Positions 24,046 through 32,596 of a stretch of DNA of 64,000 nucleotides are shown here, piece after piece; position 1 is the first letter of the stretch, and every line of letters starts with the position of its first letter. The notes under the pieces were generated by a model that did no database searches, was not told where the DNA came from, and was given only the letters and a program-made list of their open reading frames with translations. The stretch spans positions 186,001 through 250,000 of the forward strand of contig NZ_JABFDH010000003.1 in assembly GCF_013403975.1 (NCBI RefSeq), read 5' to 3'. Position numbers and translations under genes: made by a program. The stretch comes from Winogradskyella ursingii. Lineage in GTDB: Bacteria > Bacteroidota > Bacteroidia > Flavobacteriales > Flavobacteriaceae.

Positions 24046-24327
24046 TTAACGCTCTGTACTATCCTCTAAGTTAGAATTAGATTCCGAACCTTGACTGTAC
24101 AATTGATTTTCTTCGTCTTTGAGTTTTTCTTCTGGCCTGTTACGAGGCAAATCTCTACCTGGTACATCTAAACCTTTTCCTGTAAAATCGACGTCTTTGG
24201 TTCTATTTTTGAGTTGAGCATCATCGGTTTCCTTATCTCGCATGTGCTTATTTTTTTCGCCCAAAGTATTCAAATCTTCTTTTGTAATATCTGAATTGTA
24301 TTTTTTCTCGTTCTCTTTATTTTTCAT
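24046..24327 (-). CDS. Small charged, disordered protein, unknown function
   Basis: A 93-residue protein made almost wholly of charged and polar residues (Lys, Glu, Asp, Asn, Arg), with no hydrophobic core, signal or membrane segment. A Gly-Leu-Asp-Val-Pro-Gly-Arg-Asp-Leu-Pro motif in the middle is the only distinctive stretch. It is likely intrinsically disordered. First gene of the operon with an alpha/beta hydrolase, a ribosome hibernation factor and an ArsC-like protein. That context suggests a stress or dormancy role, as for hydrophilin-like proteins, but no family is recognised. Confidence 0.7.
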   Translation of the reverse strand: MKNKENEKKYNSDITKEDLNTLGEKNKHMRDKETDDAQLKNRTKDVDFTGKGLDVPGRDLPRNRPEEKLKDEENQLYSQGSESNSNLEDSTER

Positions 24328-24500
24328 CTCTTATGTGTTTTAATTATTATAATATAAATGAGATTGAGCGTTCTGCCATAGGTTTTAATAGTACTTTAAG
24401 AAATGATAGAAACGCCTTTCATTCTTTCTATATCAATATCGTATTTATAAAGAGATTTGATTATCTTCAAAACAACAAATGTTAACTTGAATGAAAGTCA

Positions 24501-24528
24501 TAAAAAAGCCCAGTCTGTAACTGAGCTT
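24501..24528 (-). terminator. Terminator of the secreted phosphoesterase operon
   Basis: A 9-bp stem (24506-24514 with 24520-24528, one G-U pair on the minus-strand RNA) with a 5-nt loop is followed by a T tract on the minus strand. It lies 43 nt past the stop at 24571. Confidence 0.75.
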
Positions 24529-24570
24529 ATTTGATAACTGAATTGACTAATAATTACAACGAAAGACTTA

Positions 24571-27500
24571 TTATTCTAATACTATCTTTTGAATTCGTTT
24601 TTCGTTAATTCCATTATTAATTTGAACAATATAGATGCCAGACGAGAGATTATTGACCTCTATAATTTGTTTTGTTTCAAACGCATTCAAATCTTTAGTT
24701 CTAAGGACCCGACCGTTAATGTCATAAATCGTGAAGATGGATTTGTCGCTAAGCTGTCCTTCAATAATTATAGACTTATCTAATTGATTGGTGTAAATAA
24801 TCAGGTCATTTAATTCTTCCTCAGTTGTGCTTAATACTTGAGATTCAAAATGAATAAAAAATCGTCCCGGTTTTGAGATATTTTCTTCAGCAGTGAAATT
24901 ATAACTATCATCATGCAATAAGGTGAAATTATTTTTCTCCCTATCTTCGAGATAAATATCGACGTAGCTTGGTATGGACATTTGTGATAGACTAACCGAA
25001 ACTGTTTGACCTTGTATAGCATTGATCCCCAACGGAATTACAACAGCATTCATATCATTTTCACCAATTGCCTGTATACCCATCGGAATACCTGTATTTT
25101 CTTCTACTAACATTGTGTATACTGAAAAATCAGGGGCTGAACCACCAAACAAAGAAGCGTCATAACCTAAATCAAGACCTCTTGAAGCATTGGTGTTGAA
25201 ATAAATATCTGTTTCGAATGTGTCTGAACTATTTGCTATTTCAATTTTTACCAGACCTAAATTATTTCTACCTGTAATAAAATCGTCTGTATTTCCTTTA
25301 ACCCTCATTGCTGGTGTAAAATTTATTGTACCACCTCCAGATTTTGTTTTAACAAAGAAACCTTGGCCAGGTGCAATTAACACACCACTAGTCACATTAT
25401 TAAGAATGGTCCAACCATTGGTAGCATCACCATCATAACCATAAACGGCTTTCAACGCACCAGCATCCAGTTCGTCTTTATTTAGATTAAAGAAGGTTTC
25501 GAAATCCATATAGGAAGGGTAGGGGTTTCCTATCAAATTCCATCCGCTGAATGAAGACTGAGATTCAGTTATTGGGATACTAAAGCTTGTAGTTTCTACA
25601 TTTCCAGAGAACTCAAGAGTTGTTCCGTTTGCTCCATCTTTTGAAGTATCTCTTGCTGCCCGATAACCAACACCTTTGTCTAAGGTTGCACCACTATCAG
25701 TGGATGCGAAATAAGTTTGATAATTACCTGAAGATTCATTAAATGGCCCAAATAACTTTTGGTCAGGATTTGAAGGGTTGGCAAATAAGTTTGGATTTGC
25801 CATATTAAAATCTCCAAAAGTTTGACCTGTTACAGGTGGAACAATAAGATCATTACCTGTAGTACCATTATAAGCATTGACATGACGTTTATAGCGCACT
25901 TCACCCGAACTTGTACCATTAACGATTAAGCTAGAGTATTTGGTAGAATTGGATTGTAATTCCAAGCTACCGTTATTGGTCAGATTGCCATTCACGGTTA
26001 AGCTAGCACCCTTTTCAATAATCAAACTTGCTCCCGACGCTATTTCAATATGGTTAACAATGATTTCACTATCTTCTGTAACGATATAAGTTCCATCCCC
26101 AACTAAAATATCTTTTAGCCCAGTTGTTTCTGTAGGTCCATCCCCATAAATCCATTCTCCACTACAGTATAGCATAGCATTTTCCGGTACATTAACGTTG
26201 CAGCTATTGCCAGGTGATAAATATTGAATTAATGTTGCTTTAGGAGTGGTGCTGCTGTCTTTTTCGATATTTGAATCTGCTCCGCGACCTCTTAAGTGGA
26301 CACTAACAACATTATTTTGCCCGTCGCTATACAATTGAACGCGTATTGCATCCGCCTCAATAGGATTCGTCGATGGTCCTCCCCATTGGTATATGCCATT
26401 ATCTAACCATCCGCCTTGACCTTCTTCCAGAATATTCCAAATACCATCTCTTCTATAGCTAATGCGCCAAATCGTTTGAGATTGGTCTTGATTTGAATAC
26501 GAACCACCAATAGTTAAATAATTGATATATTTTACGTTAGGCCAATTGACTCTCCATTCAAAGGCATCATTAATATTTGGTGTTCCAATATTTTCTTCAA
26601 AACCTACACCATATTCATTATAATCAGTAATTATATGATATTCTCCTATATCTGGATCGTATAAAATAGTTTCTGGCGTTCCTCTACCGTCACTAACAGA
26701 TCCACTAACGATAGCTTCTGAAAGTAAGGCCAAGTTAATATTATCATCAGCATAATTATCTGGAATGCCCCCTAAACTGCATTTGCTTGGTGCTTCAAAA
26801 AGAGTATCTTCACTAAAATTACAAATTGGATTTTCTGAGAAGTAAGCATTAACATTCACATCTAAGCCATCTGCAGTTAAACCGGTTAATGTAATTGTCT
26901 GAGGACTTGTGCCAATTGGAAAGCTTTGATTATTGACTATTAAAGTTCCATTAGTTGGAGCATTGGAGTATTCGATAATTAAATCTTGAGAGTATGTATC
27001 ATCAAAATCGTCGCAAGAACTTTGAACGCTAGGAACAATTGAATTTATCGGGCAATTTCTATCGTAGAACAATAATAATCGAGGAGCAATAGAAGCACCA
27101 CTTTCCCTGGCATCAGCAACCCGCCTTCCTGTCCCAGAAATAATAAATGTCATTGAATTGCCAGAAATCCAACCAGGTTGAGAGTAAATTTCATTAACGA
27201 TATTGGTAATCCTAGGCGTTTGCTGTGAGTATTCTGAAAAATTTTGCTTCCCCCATTTTCCTACATCGTCCCAGTTAATTGAAGCGTTAGTTAAAGTTCG
27301 ACTAGAAATATTATGACTATTATTTGCAAAAGTATTGCTATTTGGGGCTAATTCACCTCTAATAACGAGATTTGTTGGGTCCAAAATAGAATCTGTCTCA
27401 TCCGTTTGAAATTGAATGTATGCTCTTAGAATAGTTGCGCCTTCAATAATATCTATATTATCAAATCTTATACCCACAAGTTGGTCATTACCATTATCAT

Positions 27501-28965
27501 TGATAAGTTCTAAGTCTGAACTACCAATTTCAACAACACCAGTCGCAACGAATTCTTCGGCATCATCCGAATCAACAGAAACTCGTGTTGTTTTGAGGGT
27601 TAAACTGTTCTCTTCAATCCCAATACAATTGCAAGCACCATCTTCTTCATCGTAAACTGTAGTGGGATCATTGTCATCGCAAGGGGCTCCTTCTGGTGGG
27701 CATGATGCTAAAGCTGCGTTTGAAATTGTGACAACAGATCCTGTTGGAGGTGAAAATATGTTAAGATTGGTAGGCAATGTAAAGGGATCTGTATTTGAAA
27801 CTTCTGTAACCTCGCTGGCATTACTGACGTTTATTGTTCTTAATTCCATCATAGAAGGTTCGACAAATATGAGCTTAAACTGATTGAATGTACCTGAGTT
27901 CCTTGTCCAACTTTTAAGTCTGTCATCTGGTCTGAGTGGTGCTCCCCAAGAACCTTCGCCTGCATATACAGTCCCGTTATTTTTATCAATAACGAAGCCT
28001 AAATCATTTCCAGGCTCAAATGATGGTTTAACAGGCCATGTTGTTTTGGTCATATGTGAATCTGAATCAACGACCAATTTCACCCCGTAATCATAAAAAA
28101 GATTAGCCCAGGCTGTATAAATTCTATTATCATCAGATTTGAGGCTGTTATGAGAGCGCATTGGTCTATGATATTGTGCCATTTTCCAAGTAATTTGGGA
28201 AGATGCTTGTAAATCGTTTTCTAGCCAAGTTTTTTGATTACCTAAAACTGAAATATTGGTGTCTAATGTATATGCTCTAATTAAATCATCACCAAAAGTT
28301 ATTGCAAAATAAGTATCTGTGTTAGAAGCACCAGTAACATTTGGCGAGTCAAATAAATTATAAATTGTATTGTCATCTGTCTCGTGGTTTCCACGAGCAG
28401 CAACTATAGGAAACATTCTGCCGTCACTGGCTATAGTGAGTTGCCAATCGTCAAACCACTCCCTCCATTCAGATTCACTATTGGTGTCCGTCATGTCACC
28501 ACCAAAGAAAACAGCATGTGGCTTTAGTTTACTTACCAGCAAATTAGCGTCCTGTCTTGGTAATCTATTGTTTCGAGAGTCGCCACCTGCAATAAAAGAT
28601 AGTCTACTATTGTCATCTGGTGCAGTCCTAAACCAAAAACGTTGGCTAGTGCCTTCGCTATCTGCAATAACAAAATAATAGTTTGTGTTAGGAGTGAGGC
28701 CAGTTAACCTTACGAATTGATTGTTCATACCTTTATAAATAAGTGATCTATCCACATTTTTTGAAAAAGGATAAGAACCAACTGTGGTTCCAAAATCCGT
28801 TGTGCCGTAATATAGAATAGGATCATTCCCAGAAATTTGATTCCATCCCACGGTAGCGGTCGTAGCAGGATCACTCCGTAATATCAAGCGGTATTTATCT
28901 GTATTGCCAAACCCAAATAGAAAGGTGGCCAAAAAAAGAAATATTAATATTGTTTTAAATTTCAT
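24571..28965 (-). CDS. Large secreted metallophosphoesterase with T9SS sorting domain
   Basis: A 1464-residue T9SS cargo protein. After a signal peptide, a fibronectin-III-like purple-acid-phosphatase N domain (about 25-112) leads into a calcineurin-like phosphoesterase domain (about 118-345). Its metal motifs are Gly-Gly-Asp-Ser-Arg, Gly-Gly-Asp-Met-Thr-Asp and Arg-Gly-Asn-His-Glu; the usual last GHxH is replaced by Asp-Ser-His-Met. A DNRLRE-like beta domain (about 458-632), a discoidin-like domain (about 733-892) and a region of stacked strands (about 940-1025) follow. A beta domain (about 1237-1380) and a type A sorting domain (about 1390-1464) end it. It should be surface-bound and release phosphate from phosphomonoesters or nucleotides. 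It overlaps the upstream membrane-protein gene by 4 nt. Confidence 0.9.
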   Translation of the reverse strand: MKFKTILIFLFLATFLFGFGNTDKYRLILRSDPATTATVGWNQISGNDPILYYGTTDFGTTVGSYPFSKNVDRSLIYKGMNNQFVRLTGLTPNTNYYFVIADSEGTSQRFWFRTAPDDNSRLSFIAGGDSRNNRLPRQDANLLVSKLKPHAVFFGGDMTDTNSESEWREWFDDWQLTIASDGRMFPIVAARGNHETDDNTIYNLFDSPNVTGASNTDTYFAITFGDDLIRAYTLDTNISVLGNQKTWLENDLQASSQITWKMAQYHRPMRSHNSLKSDDNRIYTAWANLFYDYGVKLVVDSDSHMTKTTWPVKPSFEPGNDLGFVIDKNNGTVYAGEGSWGAPLRPDDRLKSWTRNSGTFNQFKLIFVEPSMMELRTINVSNASEVTEVSNTDPFTLPTNLNIFSPPTGSVVTISNAALASCPPEGAPCDDNDPTTVYDEEDGACNCIGIEENSLTLKTTRVSVDSDDAEEFVATGVVEIGSSDLELINDNGNDQLVGIRFDNIDIIEGATILRAYIQFQTDETDSILDPTNLVIRGELAPNSNTFANNSHNISSRTLTNASINWDDVGKWGKQNFSEYSQQTPRITNIVNEIYSQPGWISGNSMTFIISGTGRRVADARESGASIAPRLLLFYDRNCPINSIVPSVQSSCDDFDDTYSQDLIIEYSNAPTNGTLIVNNQSFPIGTSPQTITLTGLTADGLDVNVNAYFSENPICNFSEDTLFEAPSKCSLGGIPDNYADDNINLALLSEAIVSGSVSDGRGTPETILYDPDIGEYHIITDYNEYGVGFEENIGTPNINDAFEWRVNWPNVKYINYLTIGGSYSNQDQSQTIWRISYRRDGIWNILEEGQGGWLDNGIYQWGGPSTNPIEADAIRVQLYSDGQNNVVSVHLRGRGADSNIEKDSSTTPKATLIQYLSPGNSCNVNVPENAMLYCSGEWIYGDGPTETTGLKDILVGDGTYIVTEDSEIIVNHIEIASGASLIIEKGASLTVNGNLTNNGSLELQSNSTKYSSLIVNGTSSGEVRYKRHVNAYNGTTGNDLIVPPVTGQTFGDFNMANPNLFANPSNPDQKLFGPFNESSGNYQTYFASTDSGATLDKGVGYRAARDTSKDGANGTTLEFSGNVETTSFSIPITESQSSFSGWNLIGNPYPSYMDFETFFNLNKDELDAGALKAVYGYDGDATNGWTILNNVTSGVLIAPGQGFFVKTKSGGGTINFTPAMRVKGNTDDFITGRNNLGLVKIEIANSSDTFETDIYFNTNASRGLDLGYDASLFGGSAPDFSVYTMLVEENTGIPMGIQAIGENDMNAVVIPLGINAIQGQTVSVSLSQMSIPSYVDIYLEDREKNNFTLLHDDSYNFTAEENISKPGRFFIHFESQVLSTTEEELNDLIIYTNQLDKSIIIEGQLSDKSIFTIYDINGRVLRTKDLNAFETKQIIEVNNLSSGIYIVQINNGINEKRIQKIVLE

Positions 28966-29828
28966 GGGGTTGTAATTTTTATCTTTTCCTTTTTTGCATT
29001 ATGTTCTAATAGCAAAGCAATTAGCGGCACAAATCCGTGCGCAAGCCTATATACCGTTAAGTAAGCATTATTATGCAGGGAAGACCATAAAAAGTTTTGA
29101 TTGAACCCAGCAAACACTCGAGCAAAGGCTGTAGCAAAACCCCAAAATACCATATAAATAAGTACGTATTTTGATATACCTGGTATAAATATAAGAAACG
29201 AACAGATGACATCCAATAAACCAACAATGAAAAGAAATGATGTAGCTTGAGCTTCATTCACTCCAAATATCAAAATTGTCATATCCACAAAATGACCTGG
29301 TAGATAAATTAGTCCCATGGCAAATAAACCATGAGGAATAAAAGTTAGTGCCGTGGTTATTTTCAAAATGAGCAGTACTTTTTTGCTATTCATATTTGAA
29401 CCATACAATAAAAGAATGATGGGTGCCGCAAATTGCATGCTCAATTCAAACAATTTCAAAATATCATAATTACTGTCTTTTACCATGCAAATCCCTAGAA
29501 TTACGAGAATTAACAACGATAATACCAGAATGATTTTTTTGAAAAGGTGATATTTTAAATTATCCCAAAAAAGGCTAGTAATGGCACCTAAAAACAAAAT
29601 TATACCGCAAAATCTTGTAAACCCATCTATCCATGTATTTACAGATTCGCTTGTAGCATAATCATACCATGTGTAATCGGACAAGCCTTCAACTATCGGA
29701 GTTAAAAGGCTCTCATCCCATAAAATTGCTCGAAATGGTGCTCCAAAAAAATAAAATTGATAGGCTCTACCTAGAAAAACGGTAAAAGCGCAGATTTTTA
29801 TAAGCGATATTAGATTAATCTTTTTCAT
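28962..29828 (-). CDS. Multi-pass membrane protein, unknown function
   Basis: A 288-residue protein with about eight hydrophobic segments (roughly residues 8-22, 72-92, 98-118, 128-145, 152-170, 200-222, 225-245, 262-275). The first loop carries Trp and Tyr-rich segments, as in DoxX-like proteins, but no clear family is seen. The gene overlaps the phosphoesterase start by ATGA, so the two are translated together and presumably work together, perhaps in taking up or processing what the enzyme releases. No transporter motif was found. Confidence 0.7.
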   Translation of the reverse strand: MKKINLISLIKICAFTVFLGRAYQFYFFGAPFRAILWDESLLTPIVEGLSDYTWYDYATSESVNTWIDGFTRFCGIILFLGAITSLFWDNLKYHLFKKIILVLSLLILVILGICMVKDSNYDILKLFELSMQFAAPIILLLYGSNMNSKKVLLILKITTALTFIPHGLFAMGLIYLPGHFVDMTILIFGVNEAQATSFLFIVGLLDVICSFLIFIPGISKYVLIYMVFWGFATAFARVFAGFNQNFLWSSLHNNAYLTVYRLAHGFVPLIALLLEHNAKKEKIKITTP

Positions 29829-29976
29829 TTAGAGCACTTAAAACTAATCATTTGAAAATGAGATTCGAATTAAAATCGTTTAATGGATTAATAACTCTTT
29901 TAAATGAAATAATAATTTTTATAAAGGTTGAAAAGTGACATTTCAAAGTCTAATTCTTGATTTCGGAGGATCATGT

Positions 29977-30777
29977 TTAATGAATTAAGACCTTCTGAGA
30001 ACGCTGATATCCGAAATTTTTGATAACTATAATGTAAATACCTGTTGTTAAAGTAGAAACATCAATAGAACAACTTAAATTATTTGCATTCAACATTTTG
30101 AAGCTAATTTTACGACCAGATAAACTTAAAATTTCAATTAGCTGTTTTTCTCCCACTAAACCCTTAACCTCAATACGTTTTAGGTTTTGATTAAAAGTAA
30201 TTTCTGGGAGATTTGATTTAAACATATTAATATCTAATAGTTCAGATTCAAAATGCACAAGAAACCTCTCTCCATTGGCCATGTTTTCATCAGGAAAAAA
30301 CGTATAGTTCTCATCATTTAGAAGTGTATACATTCCGGTTAATTTATCTTCAAGATATACAAATACTGATTCAGGTATTGTTATTTCCTTTATACTGACT
30401 TCTATCTGTTGTGTTTCTGTTGAATTGATTCCCAAAGGAACGGTGACATTGCCCAACTCGTTCTCACCTAATGACTGAATTCCCATTGGTGTTCCATCAT
30501 TTTCTTCTACTAGAAATGAGTAAACTGAGAATGGAGGCGCTACACCTCCTATCAAAGAGGCGTCATAGCCAAGATCCAAACCTTGAGACGCATTGGTGTT
30601 GAAATAAATATCAGTTGAAAAATTTTTCTGAGAATCCTTAATTTCTATTGTAACTAAGCCTAAATGAGTAAAAACAGAATTTTTAACAATTTGAGCTTCT
30701 TGTTGAGTGGGTGCTATAGGTGAAAAGCTTACGAGAAAACATGACAATAAAAGAGATTTTGATAATAATAACTTCAT
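29977..30777 (-). CDS. Short T9SS cargo: stand-alone paralogue of the phosphoesterase C-terminus
   Basis: A 266-residue protein: a signal peptide (about 1-24), then directly a beta domain (about 39-180) and a type A sorting domain (about 187-266). The beta domain is clearly homologous to residues 1237-1380 of the protein at 24571-28965: both contain Thr-Asp-Ile-Tyr-Phe-Asn-Thr-Asn-Ala-Ser followed by Gly-Leu-Asp-Leu-Gly-Tyr-Asp-Ala-Ser, and the DNA is also similar there. It lacks every catalytic domain. It may be a leftover of a duplication or a small surface protein in its own right. It has a 148-nt gap to the membrane-protein gene downstream. Confidence 0.8.
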   Translation of the reverse strand: MKLLLSKSLLLSCFLVSFSPIAPTQQEAQIVKNSVFTHLGLVTIEIKDSQKNFSTDIYFNTNASQGLDLGYDASLIGGVAPPFSVYSFLVEENDGTPMGIQSLGENELGNVTVPLGINSTETQQIEVSIKEITIPESVFVYLEDKLTGMYTLLNDENYTFFPDENMANGERFLVHFESELLDINMFKSNLPEITFNQNLKRIEVKGLVGEKQLIEILSLSGRKISFKMLNANNLSCSIDVSTLTTGIYIIVIKNFGYQRSQKVLIH

Positions 30778-31022
30778 GAGGGCTGATATTAAATGAACGC
30801 TATAATCAATTATATCAGTAATTAAAATTACTTCATCATTTTCTCGATACTATTTATTTTCGATTAATTGAATATAAATTGGTATTAAGTTGCAAATAGT
30901 AACTAAAATCTAATTAATTCTTCCATGTTTGGCTCAATCCATTTAATTTTTCAAAAATTAAGCTACGAATTATTAACATTTTTTTTGAATTCTATTTGTA
31001 CAAAATAATTTATCTTAAGAGT

Positions 31023-31592
31023 ATGAAAAGGACAAGTTTTACAATCAGTATTTTGTTTTGTTTGCTTTTGTTGAACTGTGGAGCATCTAAAGAGAATATT
31101 TCGGAATCTGACAGAGCTGCTTTTAACGATTTAAAGACGTCTATATTAACATCGCCTATTAGATTTGAGGCCGAATCTGCTTCACCAACACAAACTTTTG
31201 GTTTTGTAGCCGCATCAAATTATTTACTGAGACAAACAGGGAGTGTGAGTAGTAGGATTTATTTAAATGATAGAAACGACTATATGTATATCTCAAAAGA
31301 TTCGGTAAATTCTGAATTGTCGTATTATGGAGAGTTAAGAAATCCGACGTATGGCAGTATTAATAATGGAAAAATAGAACTCGAAGGGAGCCCTCGGAAA
31401 TTAAAAATTGAGGAAAATGATAAAAAGCAAAATATAACCTTGAATTTTAGAGCTACCAACGATTCAGAGGAGTGTGAGGTGACAATGATTTTATTCCCAA
31501 ATCGTAAAGCAACCGTTATTATTAATAGTCTCAACAGAACGACTATTCGATACAATGGCGTTTTTTCTATTGTCGAAAAGATTGAAAATTAG
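31023..31592 (+). CDS. DUF4251 lipoprotein
   Basis: A 189-residue protein. The frame extends upstream from a TTG (30996), but ATG 31023 gives a clean signal peptide with lipobox Leu-Leu-Asn-Cys-Gly (Cys about residue 18). The rest is a beta-rich DUF4251 domain (about 40-185), with Phe-Gly-Phe-Val-Ala near 60 and a Tyr-Gly-Glu-Leu pattern near 100. DUF4251 proteins occur across Bacteroidota as secreted or lipid-anchored proteins of unknown function. It is divergent from the short T9SS cargo gene and its stop overlaps the converging PorP/SprF gene by 4 nt. Outer-membrane or periplasmic location is inferred. Confidence 0.82.
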   Translation: MKRTSFTISILFCLLLLNCGASKENISESDRAAFNDLKTSILTSPIRFEAESASPTQTFGFVAASNYLLRQTGSVSSRIYLNDRNDYMYISKDSVNSELSYYGELRNPTYGSINNGKIELEGSPRKLKIEENDKKQNITLNFRATNDSEECEVTMILFPNRKATVIINSLNRTTIRYNGVFSIVEKIEN

Positions 31593-32596
31593 CGGTATTG
31601 ACTTCTGCTAGTGCCCTTAGTACAAGGACAATTACTTGCGCTCTGCAACAAATCCAAACCTATTGTGATCATATGAGTTCCTGAGTTGAAGCCAGAAAGA
31701 TCATTGATGGTTAGCTGATATGAATAAGCAAAGTATATGTTATGATATGATATTCCTGCCATAGGACCGATATTAAGTGGATTTAAAAATTGATCATTTA
31801 AAAAACGGTAAGAAGCACCTATCCAATAGTAATCGCCATCTCTGTTAAATTTTCGATATTTAAAGTTGAGATCTGTACTCGATCGGTTATCGCTATCAAA
31901 TAATTGGAAAAATACTGAAGGTTCAAATTCGATATTTTTGTTGGTTTTGCTTCTAAGAACCAATCCTGAATATAATTGATAGTTTAATAATTGAGACGGC
32001 TCAACTCCTGTAAAATCATCAATATCTTTTGAAATGAGATTGTTGGCATTCAAGCTAATGTAAAATGCTTTGTAACGATAGAGGATACCAGCATCAAAAT
32101 TATTGTTGCTTATAGCTCGATCGCCATCAATGCTTGGATCAACAATAGGGACATCATAAGTTGTGTTAAAATTCTCTGTATCTATCCTAAAACTATTAAT
32201 GTTATAGGATAAACCTAAAGATAGATATTGTTTGGATTTATAATCTAAAATCAAATGATGTGCAAACGAAAACTTAACTCCTTTCTGTCTTGTATTTCCA
32301 TTCTTATCATTATAGGCCGAAACACCAACTCCAGAACGATTGGAAATTCTAAAATCTGCATAAATGGATTGATTATCTGGTGCATTTTTAATTCCAACCC
32401 ATTGTGTTAACCCATTGGCTCTTATTTTTAAATTATCTCCAATTCCTGCATAAGTTGGAGAAATCACAAAATCATTATCTGCCAAGTATTGGGTAAATAC
32501 AGGCAAGTTTAATTCTTGACCATATCCAATAGACATAGCGAAGAATAATATATATAGTGTTAGATGTTTCATCTTTTTAGTTTTATTTAATTGCAT
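31589..32596 (-). CDS. PorP/SprF-family T9SS membrane protein
   Basis: A 335-residue outer-membrane barrel of the PorP/SprF family, the helper proteins that T9SS needs for type B sorted cargo. The signal peptide ends at Gly-Tyr-Gly-Gln-Glu. The characteristic beginning of the mature part (Leu-Pro-Val-Phe-Thr-Gln-Tyr-Leu, then Asn-Asp/Pro-Ala-Tyr-like Ser-Pro-Thr-Tyr-Ala-Gly) follows, with Trp-Val-Gly-Ile-Lys-Asn-Ala-Pro near residue 65. ATG 32596 overlaps the adhesin stop (TAATG), so I keep that start; ATG 32572 would give a shorter signal peptide and is possible. Directly after the 2740-residue adhesin in the operon, so this is its likely cognate SprF. Confidence 0.93.
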   Translation of the reverse strand: MQLNKTKKMKHLTLYILFFAMSIGYGQELNLPVFTQYLADNDFVISPTYAGIGDNLKIRANGLTQWVGIKNAPDNQSIYADFRISNRSGVGVSAYNDKNGNTRQKGVKFSFAHHLILDYKSKQYLSLGLSYNINSFRIDTENFNTTYDVPIVDPSIDGDRAISNNNFDAGILYRYKAFYISLNANNLISKDIDDFTGVEPSQLLNYQLYSGLVLRSKTNKNIEFEPSVFFQLFDSDNRSSTDLNFKYRKFNRDGDYYWIGASYRFLNDQFLNPLNIGPMAGISYHNIYFAYSYQLTINDLSGFNSGTHMITIGLDLLQSASNCPCTKGTSRSQYR

